Shown: positions 46,871-60,239 of the stretch, one piece after another
Layout: each line of letters opens with the position of its first letter
Numbering within the stretch: the stretch's first letter is position 1
Source: Glebionis coronaria
Taxonomy: Eukaryota; Streptophyta; Magnoliopsida; Asterales; Asteraceae
Direction of reading: 5' to 3'
Length of the DNA: 64,000 bases
NCBI GenBank assembly: GCA_025667525.1
Contig: CM046878.1
Coordinates: 400,141,275 to 400,205,274, forward strand
The notes under the pieces: generated by a model
Database searches by the model: none
Seen by the model: the letters and a program-made list of their open reading frames with translations, nothing else
Told to the model about the DNA's origin: nothing
Made by a program: the position numbers and the translations under genes

Positions 46871-47392
46871 TCATTCTTTCAGTTCGGAGTTCTCGTGATC
46901 CATTTTTGCTATATTCACTTCATATTGCTGCATTCTTTTGCTTAGTTTAATATTATGGTGTCGAGTAACGTCCAATTTATATTCCAACTGGTTAAGATGT
47001 TCTTGAATCTCCATTCTTCCCTTCATCAGGTTCTTAACATTTTTCTCCATCATTCTAAAAGCTTCTAGGGATATCTCGTTGAGATGTCTTGTAATTGCGG
47101 TTAATTGTTTGGCATGTCTCTCCACAATCCGTGCTCCAGAAACTTCTTTATCTTCGTATGGCTCTTCACGAATTCGGTTGGGAGACGAATAAAGATCCTT
47201 ATGAAGAAGAAAATGTGACGTAGGTGAAGAAGTACTATTCATTATATCATTTTGTCGCGTAAAATATTCTTGAACTCTAAGGCTATCGTAAAAAGATAAG
47301 GTAGGAACACGCACATCAGTGGGAGATGGCGTGAACATAGGAACTTCTCTTTCATCATCATCGGAGACGATAATATACGTAGAGGTGGGCAT
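46871..47392 (-). CDS. Leader-region ORF of the Tekay-like element, coiled coil
   Basis: A 173-codon minus-strand ORF lies between the LTR/primer region (47.54 kb) and gag (46.48 kb). It begins with an acidic Ser/Asp motif (IIVSDDDERE), has a Pro/Ser-rich middle, and ends in a long helix-prone segment (RHLNEISLEAFRMMEKNVKN, then leucine-spaced QEHLNQLEYKL). I do not recognise the family. An extra ORF upstream of gag is seen in some plant gypsy lineages. It is open throughout, unlike its gag. Confidence 0.55.
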   Translation of the reverse strand: MPTSTYIIVSDDDEREVPMFTPSPTDVRVPTLSFYDSLRVQEYFTRQNDIMNSTSSPTSHFLLHKDLYSSPNRIREEPYEDKEVSGARIVERHAKQLTAITRHLNEISLEAFRMMEKNVKNLMKGRMEIQEHLNQLEYKLDVTRHHNIKLSKRMQQYEVNIAKMDHENSELKE

Positions 47393-47551
47393 CCTTGTAG
47401 TTTTTATAATATAATATCATAAGATATGCTACTAAATGGATAAACATCTTACACTGGCGTTGATGATGGCTGATGATCTTGAAATTTAAAAACTCAGTTA
47501 TAGTTTAAGAAAAATCTTTATTCTCTATAACCGTAGGCTCTGATGCGAATA

Positions 47552-47903
47552 TGTAACACCCTTATTTTTACCATATAGCAGCGGAAGCTAATCTTGGGTG
47601 TTACTTTTAAGGTATCATAGTCATAATAATAGAAAAATACTCAAAAATACATTTTATAAAAAATTATGTTATCATTCATTTATTCTTTAGAGCTTTAACA
47701 AAAACAACTGTACATACATTGTACATCACATGTTTCCCGAAGATCTATTCTTATTTATTAGAATGATAACTTTTCAAGATACCACCATCCGCAGCTCGCC
47801 AATCTTCATTCACCTGAGACATATGCATAAAAATCAACACAAATATTGAGTGAATTCATAAGTTTCAACAATATTTGAATACAAGCATGACTCTAGGGCT
47901 ACA
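47552..47903 (-). repeat. Gypsy LTR end (minus strand), cut by copia
   Basis: Begins TGTAACACCC and contains AGCAGCGGAAG and GGGTGTTAC a short way in, a pattern shared with 63,587 onward. A GCTCTGATGCGA motif just outside (47,537-47,548) resembles the complement of a tRNA-Met primer site. It is interrupted at about 47,904 by the copia LTR. Confidence 0.65.
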
Positions 47904-49769
47904 TTTTCGGTTAAAAGTTGACGAGTCAAACACTATGGAAACAAGAAGGACCAAATATGGCATTATGTGAAACTTCAAGCTGGTGGACAAAATAATGTTT
48001 TGTTCCCCCTGCTATGTACTTCCCACTGCTGAAGTACTTCCCACCGTTGAAGTACTTCCCCCCTACCAAGTATGAAGATTTGGTCAAATTGGATAATAAT
48101 GAATATTTTGTTTTGATTTATTCATTACTATTTTATTTAGTTTCCATGTATCTCTAGTTTCCTTATGTTATAAAAGAAACCAGATCGTAGGTTTATTATT
48201 CATATCTTCCATTCACAATGTAACCTATAGTGTCTTTGATCTCTAGGTGTGGAATTAAATGTGTACACACCTAGAGTGGTTTGTGGTAATCATTAATACA
48301 AGCCCTTTGGAAATATTTCATCTATGTCAAACATTTTGTTCTTGTCAATTGTATTATTCTGTTGTGTTCATCACATATACATTTGATAACCTAGATACAT
48401 GGTTTTGATTGTTTGAGTCTAAAGATCTTGGATTTAACATGTGGTATCAGAGCCGGTGGCTCTCGATATCTAGAAGAATGAATATGTTTTCGTGTTCGTG
48501 TTGCTGTGAAGATCTAGGGTTTATGTTAAAACCCTAGGTAATTAATTTTAGGGTTTTGTGAATAAATCCTAAGTTAATTGTTTGTTGTTGCTGTCAACGA
48601 CATAAAACAATTATGACGAGGGGTTCATAAACGCAAGTATAATTTACCATTGGATGTTTTGGGGTCCATGTAAGATTATGACGAGGCTATTGTAGTGATA
48701 GTCTTGTTTAATTTGCAGCAGTTGGAATCTCGAGAGTACCACCAATTCTCGTGGCCCATAAAGTCAAAAAGCATGCTTAAACAAAATGGACGAATTGGTT
48801 TTGGGACGTGTGAAATTGTTGTCGCATATGGATTGAACTAGATGAATTGAAATCCGGTCTAGTGTAAACTTGGTCAATGTTTATATTATCATTTTTGTAG
48901 GATCCAATATAAAATTGATGGTTGATGATGACGTTTAGCTTGAGCTTTGAATAGAAAAATTATGGTCCGAAGCAAGAGTTATTCACGTGGGATTGATGTA
49001 CTATTATGGGACCATCAAGAGAAAAAGCTGCTGCAATATGGTCAATTGTGACTCGTGAGGTTTAGACGAGAGTGTTGACCATCAAGTAAAAAGAAGAGTA
49101 TAATAATATAACGATGCACTACACTGGAGAAACGGAATGGGTAATAAGGATTTTTCACACATAAATTCACGTGCAGAATTGGTTTGTTCAGATTTATTTA
49201 GCCCGCGACTAATGTAGGTGCAGTTTTACTAGTGATACAAACTGACAGTATGGTATTTAATGGTTCCCTTGTTTTTTGTTATTTACCCCCCTGTTACAAA
49301 TTTATTCCCTCGGTTTGGGTTTGTGACAATTAATAACAAGAACAATGGCATTAAAAGTTCCCCTGCTTTTGAAAAAGACCCCCCATGCTATTTTCCCCTT
49401 GCCTTTGATAATTCCCACTGCTTTTGGAAAGTTACCCCTGTTTTATTTTTGGAACAACAATGTTATGTAGTTTGGTTTATTCACAACAACTGATCTTAAA
49501 GTTACAAAAGGCTCGTTTTATTTTTATTGATTACGAAAATTTTTTTTTATCATTTGTTTGAAGATGAAGTTGAGTTTTGCGGGTACGTGATTTATGCTTA
49601 AACGCTTAGTGACGAAGTGTTACAAGATCTAGGAATGTCATATTTTTCTTATGGTGCTGCATTCTCACATATCCTATCACTTGAAGGAGTTACATTATTG
49701 TGCTCAGTGTCTCGTTTCTAAGGTAAATGAGGTTTTTCCTTACGTTATTCTGCTTAGTGTCTCGTTTCA
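47904..49769 (+). repeat. LTR of copia element A (SIRE-like)
   Basis: About 1.87 kb, matched in inverse orientation by 56.49-58.30 kb. It has TATAAAAG at 48,169, ends GTGTCTCGTTTCA and is followed two bases later by TGGTATTAGAGC. Unusually, a second primer-site sequence (TGGTATCAGAGC) lies inside it at 48,442, after a TTAACA that would itself make an LTR end. Confidence 0.75.
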
Positions 49770-49771
49770 AG

Positions 49772-49783
49772 TGGTATTAGAGC
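49772..49783 (+). other. Primer-binding site, tRNA-Met type (copia A)
   Basis: TGGTATTAGAGC differs by one base from the usual copia TGGTATCAGAGC. Confidence 0.75.
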
Positions 49784-52700
49784 TTGTTGAGAAACTTTGA
49801 TAAAATCAAGAACAAAACTCTTTTCACATCAAAATCAAGCATGTCTTCAAAATATCATCATCCACAAATAACAATGAGCTCTAGCTTCCAATTCTGGATA
49901 CTGAAAACTTGGAAATGTGGGAATTTAGGGTTAAACAAACACTATGCTCTATGGGAAGTCATAGAGTTAGGTGATCAATTCACTAAAATAATGGAAGCTC
50001 CTACTAATGGTAAGAAAAAAGACAATGAGGAGGGTGAAGGATCTAAAAGTCGTGGAAAGAAGAATAAATCTGCTGCTGTCACGGCATAGGAGATCCAACA
50101 AAGAAGGCATGATGTCAGAGCTTACAGCTCGTTGCTTTTAGCTCTACCAGATCGTCATCAATTAAGATTCAGAAGGCATAAGACTGCCAAGGAACTCTGG
50201 GAAGCTATTGGTACTACATTTGGAGGAAATGAAACTATAAGAAAGAAGAAGAAGAATCAAATGATAGATCAATTTGCTTCATTCAATGCAAAAACTGATG
50301 AAACAGTTAGATCTATCTATAACAGACTTCAAGATCTAGTATCTCAGCTTTAGTTCTTTGAAATAGAAGTCACAAGAGAGCAGGTGAATGCAAAATTTCT
50401 AAATAGTCTTCAGTAAGAATGGTTTGTGTACACATCTATTTGGTAGAACAGAGATGACATTGATGACAAGAACAATGATGGTATCTACAACAATATGAAG
50501 GTATTTGAGCCTATTGTTCTACAGATGAAGAGCATGATAACAATACCTACTAATATCAGTGGGTTGATTAATCCCCTACAAACATGGCATTTATCTCCAA
50601 CAGTGGGATCACCAACAGTGGAAAGATGTTTCCCCTGTTGGTCTGTCTCAAGGTTCAAAACACTCTGACCAAGATGAAAAGGTTGCAACGTTTAGCCTTG
50701 ACACTGCTTGTGCATTCATTTCCTCTCAAGGACCAACTGGTTCCACTGTGGTATATGAAGATTTGACTAAGATCAACAAGAAGAGCTGGAAGGAAATGGA
50801 TATCAAATGGAATATGGTTGTGCTCAACATGAGAGCTAATAGATTCTACAAGAAGTATGGGAAAAAGATCTCTATTGATCCATCTAATGTTTCAGGTTTT
50901 GATAAATCAAAAGTTGAATGCTACAACTATGGTAAGAATGGTCATTTTGCTAGAGAGTGCATATCACCAAAGAAAGAATGGAAAGGCAACAGCTACTGGA
51001 ATGATAGTAGAGCTGAGGAGTCAGAGTCTAAGGCCATGGTGGCAATGCATGGCATTAATGGAGTAGGATGGGACTGAAGCTCTATGGCTGACAATGTGGA
51101 AAGGAATTAAGCCTTAGTTGCTAAAGAATAGAAGTAAAATGATTTTCTCTAATGGCAATGTCTTTTTCAAGTTCTTACAATGAGGTATATGATGACTCTT
51201 TTTATACTAAAGGTTGTAGAAAGAATATAGAGTCACTAAATGCTAAAATAAACACATTAAGAATTGAACGCATAAATTTTGAAAATAATCTAGACAACTA
51301 TAAACGTGCATTAGAACACTTAGAGTCTAAAATTAGAGAGTATCAACAAAGAGAAATTAAGTATAGAGAACACATTGGCATTCTTGAAAGAGAATAGAGG
51401 GAAAAAGATGTCACTATTGAAGAGTTAAAAACTGAACTAGTTGCATTAAAGGCTTACAAAGATAAAACTGTTGGACAATCACCCAAAGATAAAACTGGTT
51501 TATGTGTAACAAATAAGCATGAATCACTTTCTCCTCCCTTGCTAACATTCATGGAGCCAGCCAAATGAAAGATCTTTCATGGACAGAACTCCCATGTTTT
51601 GCTAAGCAGGAGGAAGTATCTTTTGATATGAGGGACTACATTCCCAAAGATTTACAACAGCAGGAAACATTAGCTACTACTAGTGATGTAAGAGACCTTA
51701 AGAAGGAACAAGCTGCCTTAAAACAATGGAAATTAGACAAACTTGCTATTTTCACTAGAAATGGTCTATTTGGAAGTGATACAAGTTTTGATAACCAATC
51801 TAGAGCCACTTCCTTTAAGACCAGCAGTGTATCAAGTTCTGAAACAGACAGACCTAAGTCTAGCAAAAACACAAATAGATATGCAGAAATGTATAGATCC
51901 AATGCACCTAGGGGTAATCATAGAAATTGGAATGATCAGAAATCCATATAACTTGGTAAGGACTTTGTCAAAAATACTAAACCTTGTTTCACTTGTGGAA
52001 GCTTTGATCACATGTATCAAAACTGTAAGGCCACTATGGGGATTGTGGCGGCAAATTCATTGAAGGAATTGCAACCAAAATTCATTTTGTTAAATGCAGG
52101 GGCAAAACCATTTTCCCCTGATAAATACATTCCCATGCTTTAAGAAACAAAGCACCTACTAAGTATGTTGCCTTGCTTTAAGAAAGAGTATGATTGAAAA
52201 CCAAAAACCAATTATGGAAATGCTCAGGCCGAGATTAAATTACACTCATTCAGCTGACCATAGACCTTACCAATGATTTCATAGAGGTCAAAACAGGCAC
52301 TGGGTTTCCCCTGCTAAGCTTAAGGTTCACCCTGCTGGAAAAGTTTTTGCCTCTGCTAACATAGGAAAGATTGGGAAAGCTGTCAAAGCCTCAGCTCGTT
52401 TAGTGTGGGCCCTCAAAAAGGCTGCAAACCCCAATGGTATATCACTAACATTTAATAAGTATTCTTACATTAATACACGAGGTAGACCTAAGTTAGTAAT
52501 GGCTTGGGTACCCAAAGGAAACTAAATTTTGTGTTCTTTGGCAGGGCAACACAAAGAAGAATGATAAAGCTTACTGGGCAGTGGATGCTCAAGGAATATG
52601 AGTGGTCACAAGGCATACTTTTCAAATTTTGTACCCCTTTATGACAATAATGGTGTTTCCTACGGAGATGGACAAGGGACAATTACTAGAAGAGGGAAAA

Positions 52701-55700
52701 TTATGACTGATGGCATGACATTTAACAATGTCTACATAGTGAAAGAATTGAAATATAACCTATTTAGTGTGTCTCAAATGAAAGACAACAAAAAATATGT
52801 TTAGTTCACTAACACTAGGTGCCTTTTATTAGGAAAGTAGTTTGTGCTCCCACCAAACACTCCTATTCTGCTTAGAACTCTAAGACAAAAGAACATATAC
52901 ACAGTTGACCTTAAAGGCATTGCCCTTCAGAAAAATGAAACATGTTTGATTATAAAGGCATCAGTAGATGAATGCAAGAAATAGCACAAGAGATTAGGTC
53001 ATTTGAACTTCAAGAATATGAACAAGTTAGTCAAACACAATCTTGTTCATTACCTTCCATCTAAGACCTTTACCAATGATCACTCATGTGTTGCCTATTT
53101 GAAGGGAAAGCAACATAGAGCTTCAAGCAAATCCAAGGTTGCTCAGTCCAATACAAAACATCTTGAGCTACTACATAAGGATCTTTTTAGCCCAACATTT
53201 GTGGCAAGTATGAATAACAAATGGTATTGTTTGGTGGTCACAGATGACTTTTCAAGATTCTCTTGGACTTTCTTTCTCAATGGAAAGAAAGAAACAGCAA
53301 AGATACTTAAGAACTTCATCACATAGATTGAATTGCAGAAAGGTTTGAAGGTGGTGACTATTAGATCAGATAATGATGGAGAGTTCATAAAGAAAGATCT
53401 TGATGGATTTTGTACAAGGAATCAAGAGGGAACTCAACATTGCTAGAACTCTACAACAAAATGGGGTTGTAGAAAGAAGAAATAGGACTCTGATAGAAGC
53501 TACAAGAACCATGTTATCTGATGCAAAATTGCCTGTAATCTTTTGGGCAGAGGCTGTAAGCGCTGCTTGTTATGTGTAAAACAGGGCCTTGGTGGTAAAA
53601 GCACATAATAAGACTCCTTACCAGCTCTTCAATGGTAGACCTCCTCTCATTGACTTTTTCAGACCATTTGGGTGTCATCTTGTTATACTCAACACTCTTG
53701 ACAATCTGGGTAAATTCAATGACAAGGGAGATGATGGGTATTTCATTGGATACTCATTACACAATAAAGGATACAGAGTCTTTAACAATAAGACAAGTCT
53801 AGTGACAGAGAACATTCATGTAGACTTCTTGGAGGACAAACATGAGGATCCCCAAACAGGTCCAAAATTGGTTATTTGATATTGATACTCTGTCTAGATC
53901 TATGAACTATATACCTGTTGCTTTGGAGAATAGTAATCTTTCAGGTACAAAAGAACCGGTTGTGATGGAACAACCTCCTTTAAGGTACATGAATCTACCA
54001 ACATGGTTCCATGATGATATACCCGCATTTGATAAGCCCAAGGACCAAGGTACATCAGAAAAAGCCATCCAATAGAGATCCAAAGCCAATTAATCACCCT
54101 GAAGATGAATCCTCTGAAAGCAGCGAAATGTCTTTTGAAAGCAGTGGTATCTTACACCCCCTGCTAGTACAACCATTCCTCTTGTTTTTAAAGAAATAGT
54201 GATAAATGATGATCTCAATGAAGACAAAGGTACGTCACCTAGGTCTTCATCTCCTATTCCTTTAATGACTAGTAGTGGAAATAGAATTCTCAGAAACGGA
54301 GTATCAAGCTACTCAGACCTTCATACAGCTCATCAACCTCTCTCCTTGAGTAATGCAGTGTCTCTAGGGAATTATTTTAAGGAATTCTTTCTAAATCAAG
54401 ACACTCCTTTAGAGCCTGATTTGGGTAACTTGGAAACAGAATTCATCATGGATACAAATCCTACATATAGAATTAACAAAGATCATCCTCAATCTCAGAT
54501 GATAGGTAGAATGAATACTCCTAGACAAACTAGATATCAAGCTAAAGAGCATAGTTTCATTGCAAACATTACTATGAAATTTAATCATGAGAACATGCAA
54601 TGTTGTATGTTTGCTGCATTTCTATCTCAAGACGAACCCAAGAATATCTTTGATGCCTTGAAGGATGAAACCTGGGTTGAAGCTATGCAAGAAGAACTAT
54701 TGAAGTTTGATATTCAGGAGGTATGGGTTTTAGTTGATTGTCCAAAATGGGTTAGATCTATTGGTACAAAGTGGCTACTCAAAAACAAGAAGGATGAGAA
54801 AGGCATAGTTGTTACAAACAAGGCCAGATTAGTAGCTCAGGGATACACACAAGAAGAGGGGATAGATTATGAGGAAGTATTTGCTCTAGTTTCTAGAATT
54901 GAGGCCATTAGACTGTTCTTGGCTTATGCTTCCTTTATGGGATTTGTAGTGTACCAGATGGATGTCAAAAGTGTTTTTCAATATGGCACTACTAAAGAAG
55001 AAGTGTATGTCATCCAACCTCCAGGATTTTAGGATCCAGATCACCGAGACAAAGTTTACAAGGTGAAAAAGACTATGTATGGACTTCATCAAGCTCCTAG
55101 GGCATGGTATGGTACCTTTTACAAATATCTACTTGATAATGGATTCAACAGGGGCAAGATTGATCAGACACTCTTCATAAAGAAACAAAAAGGTGACATT
55201 CTGTTGTACAAGTCTATGTAGATGATATAATTTTTGGATCCACAAACACTTTGCTTAGTCAAAATTTTGCCAAATTAATGCAAGACAAGTTCCAAATGAG
55301 TGCTATGGGAGAACTCAATTTCTTGTTGGGGTTGCAAGTTCAGCAGAAAGAATATGGCATCTTTATTTCACAAGACAAGTATGTTCCTGAAATTGTGAAA
55401 AAATTTGGTCAGAGTAAAGGAAAAAGGGTTTCCACTACCATGGACAAGGAGCATCACTAGGGAAAGGATGGTGAAGGAAAGAGTGTTGATGTCAGACATT
55501 ATAGATCCATAATTGGATCTCTCATGTACCTTACAACTTCAAGACCTGATATCATGTTTGTTGTGTGTGTTTGTGCTAGATATCAAGTAAAACCAAAGGA
55601 GTGTTACTTACTTGTTGTGAAGAGAATTTTTAGGTATCTGAAACGTCATCCTAACTTAGGACTGTGGTATCCCAAAGAATCCCCATTTGAGCTGGTTTCC

Positions 55701-55936
55701 TACTCAGATAGTGATTATGCTGGGGATAATAAGGATAGGAAGTCCACAACACGTGGATGTCAATTTTTGGGGAGGAGATTGGTATCTTGGCAGTGTAAAA
55801 AGCAGACCATTTTGGCCACTTCTACTACTAAAGCTGAGTATGTAACAGCCGCTGCATGTTGTGGTCAAGTCTTTTGGATTCAAGAATCGACTGCTTGATT
55901 ATGGGTATAATTTTCTCAAAACCAAGATATTCATTG
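49784..55936 (+). pseudogene. Copia (SIRE-like) gag-pol polyprotein, heavily decayed, 3' truncated
   Basis: Recognisable in order: gag (ALWEVIELGDQF; RRHDVRAYSSLLLALPDRHQ; TAKELWEAIGTTFGGNE), MDIKWNMVVLNMRA, knuckle CYNYGKNGHFAREC in which the second Cys is Tyr (50,938), a coiled-coil region at 51.2 kb, integrase (HSCVAYLKGKQH at about 53.09 kb with the second Cys of the finger also Tyr; VVTDDFSRFSW; TIRSDNDGEF), reverse transcriptase ([20 protein letters not shown] at about 54.83 kb; YVDDIIFG at about 55.21 kb after a frameshift), and RNase H (SYSDSDYAGDNKDRKSTTRG; TTKAEYV). Stops and frameshifts occur throughout. Homology ends inside the RNase H region at about 55,936. Confidence 0.85.
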
Positions 55937-56489
55937 AGCTATTTTTAAGATACCAAATTTAGCTATTTTTAAGATACCACCATTTTTGCAAAATTTTCCC
56001 CTGCTTGGGTTTTTCCATATTTTTTTGTAAGCATCCTCATCACTTGAGTTTTGACATGATTAAATAGGGGTCTTGTATGAAAGTAACCTTGATCTCGACC
56101 ACTCCCAATCAATATCATACTTCTAACCCCAAGCATTCTATTTTTCAAAATACCCTCCATGAAGCACAGTAGGTCAGACTCCTAATAAAAAATGATTTTG
56201 AGCAGTAGATACCCACACTAGTTGTAGTAATACCAATGAGTAGTGCCAAAAGAAATCTTCACCTCGATGTCATATGTGAATGACTAACACTTAAACAATT
56301 TAGCTTCCCTTTAAATTGTATTAATCATTTATGAATCTTTTAATTCAGTAGGCTTTATGTAATGATCACATATAAAGAAATCTACTTATAACTTACTTGA
56401 TGATAAAGTATAATAATCCGAACCTGTGTTTTATATCTTACACTAACCACGTGACAAAGCGATGCCCTTACAAAATCCTTATTTACCTT
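55937..56489. other. Junction between the two inverted copia copies
   Basis: A 24-bp sequence ATTTAGCTATTTTTAAGATACC is repeated in tandem at the breakpoint (55,937-55,982). A minus-strand 63-codon frame (56,160-55,969) follows. The 21-mer AGTGATGAGGATGCTTACAAA here (minus strand) recurs at 58,444 (plus strand). No intact gene. Confidence 0.5.
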
Positions 56490-58300
56490 TGAAACGAGAC
56501 ACTGAGCACAATAACGTAACTCCTTCAAGTGGTAGGATATGTGAGAATCCAACACCATAAGAAAAATAACACATTCCTAGATCTTGTAACACTTTGTCAC
56601 TAAGCGTTTAAGCATAAAACACGTACGCACGAAACTCAACTTCATCTTCAAACAATTGATAGAAACTTTTCTTCGTAATCAATAAAAAATAAAACGAGCT
56701 TTTTGTACCTTTAAGATCAGTTGTTGTGAATAAACCAAACTCCATAACATTGTTGTCCCAAAAATCAAGCAGGGGGAACTTTCTAAAAGTAGTGGGATTT
56801 ATCAAAGGCAGGGGGAAAATACTAGGGGGACTTTTTCAAAAGCAGGGGAACTTTTAATGCCATTGTTCTTGTTATTAAATGTCACAAACCCAAACCGAGT
56901 GAATAAATTTGTAGCAGGGGTTAAATAACAAAAACAGGGGAACCATTAAATACCCTACTATCAGTTTGTATCACTGTTAAAACTGTACCTACATCAGTTG
57001 TGGGATAAATAGATCTAAACAAACCAAGTCCGCACATGAATTTATGTGTGAACACTCTTTATTACCTATTCCCTTTATCCTGTGTAGTGCCTCGTTATAT
57101 TATTATACACTTCTTTTTACTTGATGGTCAACACTCTCATGATCTCATCCAAACCTCACAAGTCACAATGGACCATATTGCAGCAGCTTTTTCTCTTGAT
57201 GGTCCCACAAAAGTACATCACTCTTACGTGAATAACTCTTGCTTGGGACCACAATTTTTCTAATCAAAGCTCAAGCTAAACGTCATCATCAACCATCAAT
57301 TTTATATTGGATCCTACGAAAATGATAATATAAACATTGACCCTGTTTACACTTGATCGAATTTCAATTCGTCTATTTCAATCCACATGCGACAATAATT
57401 TCACACGTCCTAAAACCAATTCGTCCATTTTGTTTAAGCATGCTTTTTAACTTTATGGGCCATGAGAATTGGTGGTACTCTCGAGATTCAAACTGCTGCA
57501 AATTAAACAAGACTATCACCACAATAGCCTCGTCACAATCTCACATGGACCAGAACACCCAATGGTAAATTATACTTGCGTTTAATATCACGTGAAGTAT
57601 ACAACAAGTATAATTGTTTTCTGTCGTTGATAGCAAAAACTAACAATTAACTTAGGATTTATTCATAAAACTCTAAAAATTAATTACCTGGGGTTTTAAC
57701 ATAAACCCTAGATCTTCATAGCAACACGAACAAGAAAACATCTTCATTCTCCTAGATATCGAGAGCCACCCGCTCTCATACCACATGTTGAATCCAAGAT
57801 CTTTAGACTCAAACAGTTAAAACCGTTTATCTAGGTTATCAATTGTATATTTGATAAACATAACAAAATAATACAATTGATAAGAACAGATGTTTGACAT
57901 AGATGAAATATTCCCAAAGGGCTTGTATTAATGATTAACACAAACCACTCTAATTGTGTATACATTAAATCCCACACCTAGAGATCAAAGACACTGTAGG
58001 TTACATTATGAATGGAAGATATGAATAATAAACCTGTGGTCTCGTTCCTTTTATAACATAAGGAAACCAGGGATACATGGAAACCAAATAAAATATTAAT
58101 AACTAAATCAAAACAGAAATATTCATTCTTATCCTATTTGACCAAATCTTCATATTTGGCAGGGGGAGTACTTCAATAGTGGGAAGTACATAGCAGGGGA
58201 ACAAAACAATATTTTTTCCACCGGCTTGAAGTTTCACATAATACCATATTTGGTCCTTCTTGTTTCCCTAGTGTTTGACTCATAAACTTTTGACCCAACA
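56490..58300 (-). repeat. LTR of copia element B (SIRE-like), inverted
   Basis: In element sense it begins TGTTGGGTCAAAAG at 58,300, preceded by the purine tract TAGGGGAAGAT, and ends GTGTCTCGTTTCA near 56,490. Similarity to LTR A may run some 25 bp further. It also contains the internal primer-like site (TGGTATGAGAGC, one base changed). The small ORFs in it are not genes. Confidence 0.78.
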
Positions 58301-58872
58301 ATCTTCCCCTAGTTAATGATGTCAAAACACTTCCCTTTAAGCATACAACATCAAGATCAACAAATTACTTATTCTTTATAGACATTATCCTCCCTTAAAC
58401 TTGTGCTTTCCCCAAAGTATAAGTTTATTGAATACATATTGCTAGTGATGAGGATGCTTACAAATTACTTCTCAAGCAAAATTTGGCTATAAATGAATCT
58501 GAGAAATTCATATGGCACATGATTCTTGTTGTCCATTAGTAAGCTGGTGCACATCATCTTCTTTAGTGTCTCCTATGTGAGTTGATAATACCTGTTACAA
58601 AGTTAGTAAGCAATGAACCCTTCCATAACCAACTCATAGACCCCAAAAAAAATTAAACAACTACCCATGCAACATAGTAGCCCCATGTTGAGTACTAAAG
58701 GCCACATCATCTTCTTCAGTCTCAAAAATCCTCTTCATGCTATCCCATAGTGTCCAATCCTTCGTATAAACAGACCAAAGAGTAGGAGGATTACTTCTAA
58801 AACCAGCTTTAAGTATCCCCACAAGTCATCCAAATCCTCCCTGTCTAAAGTCTGAAACATCTTACTAAGATA
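58301..58872 (-). other. 3' noncoding region of copia element B
   Basis: Lies between the last env-like ORF and the LTR purine tract. No coding sequence on either strand that I can support. Confidence 0.5.
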
Positions 58873-60206
58873 CTAAAATGCTTGTCTAGAGTTATCAGCT
58901 CTAGTCAACTTCCACCAACTCATCTCTTTATCATGATATACTTCATACTTAACAATAGGGACTTTTATCTTTAATGGTTCTGGTATAAAATCATCAGATA
59001 CGTCCAACACCATGTGCTTATCCAACTCTTCATCAGTTGTACCTTCATTAGTTTGTGTTGCCTTTCCTAGTTTCTCCAATCTTCTTTTTTTCTTTGTTGC
59101 TCTTTGTTTCTCTAAATCTGATGGTGGATTTGAGGTTTCCACTTCAATAGCCTTTGCCTTCTTTTTTCTGCATGTCTTCATGAATGCATCTCTTTGCTTT
59201 GAGTACTCAGCCTCCTTTGTTGATCCTATTTCCAAAAAAAATTATGTAATGTTGTACTTGATTACTGGAAGGGCTTCTCTCTCTATATCTACAAAAGACA
59301 TATATTTGAAGTCTCAATACTTATACCTTTTAAATCTTTCTAACGTAGTCTTGTAGAAAGATTTTCTTCCAACTTCAGAATTCAGATACTTGTCTCTCTT
59401 CATTTGTATCTCTTTCATCTCCAGATAGTCTCATTGAAACTTTAGAGTCATGTGAACTAATCTATACCTATCTTCCAAGGACTCTTTTATATTCTATTCT
59501 TCCCATAGTTTAAAGAACTCAGCAATCTTGGGCACACTTCTGTCCAACTCACTTAGCATGACTTGTATTTCTTTCTCAATTTCAACATGGTCTAACACCT
59601 CCTCATCATCAGTGAAGACCAATTTGGTTGGATCAAGTTGAGCTTCTTCTTCTCTTTTCCTTTTTCTTTCCCTTTCCATATGTTCTTCCTCCTCAACCAT
59701 TTTCTTCACCAAAAGTGCATCACTTTCAACAATAGCTCTAAGCTTCTCTGTTGTCTTAAATGTTTGCTTTTGTTTGGGCTTTTCAATTATCACACCCTTC
59801 CCTTTATCACATGGGTCAATTGCAGGGGCAGGGGTACTCTTTTGAGTAGCTTCTCTAATCATAATCCCCTGTGGGTCTGGCTTTCTTCTACTTCTAGTTA
59901 ATGTTTGTGTAGGTGTTGGTTTTGTAAAAGCAACAACATGTGAAACCATACCAGCAGGGGATCACTTACATTAGTAGGGGGATCAATTGACTTAGTAGAA
60001 GGTTGTTTAGTAGCAGTGCCTTCAGTTTTGCTGAGATTTACCCATGTATCTGCAATATATTTTGAAGCACTACCTTTGTCACTTCCTTTCTCACCACTAC
60101 CCACATTCCCAGTTCCAAGCTCTTGTGATTCTGGAAACTCGTACCATTCTGTTTCACTAGCAGTTGGGAATAAATGACTTTGAGATCCCCCTGTCGTTTT
60201 GTTCAA
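58873..60206 (-). pseudogene. SIRE-type extra ORF downstream of pol, broken (copia B)
   Basis: Three minus-strand pieces (60206-59898, 59949-59494, 59235-58873) read as one charged protein with a frameshift near 59,900-59,950 and stops near 59,494. Typical elements: a Ser/Gly-rich head, CDKGKGVIIEKPKQKQ, a Glu/Arg coiled coil (EEEEHMERERKRKREEEAQ), and later IEREALPVIKYNIT and KTCRKKKAK. Such Lys/Glu-rich ORFs follow pol in SIRE/Maximus-type copia elements and have been called env-like, but I see no transmembrane segment in what is left. Function unknown. Confidence 0.6.
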
Positions 60207-60239
60207 GATCCCACTGCTAGTGAAAATTCCCCCCTGCTA

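Noticed and set aside
48442..48453. tRNA gene fragment
   Set aside because: Only the primer-site complement TGGTATCAGAGC is present, with no cloverleaf around it.
57036..57263. 75-codon plus-strand ORF
   Set aside because: Lies within the inverted copia LTR; the matching stretch of the other LTR does not keep it.
59935..59948. Further copy of the palindrome (AACATGTGAAAC)
   Set aside because: It lacks the first C of CACATGTG and is inside copia coding sequence; counted as chance.
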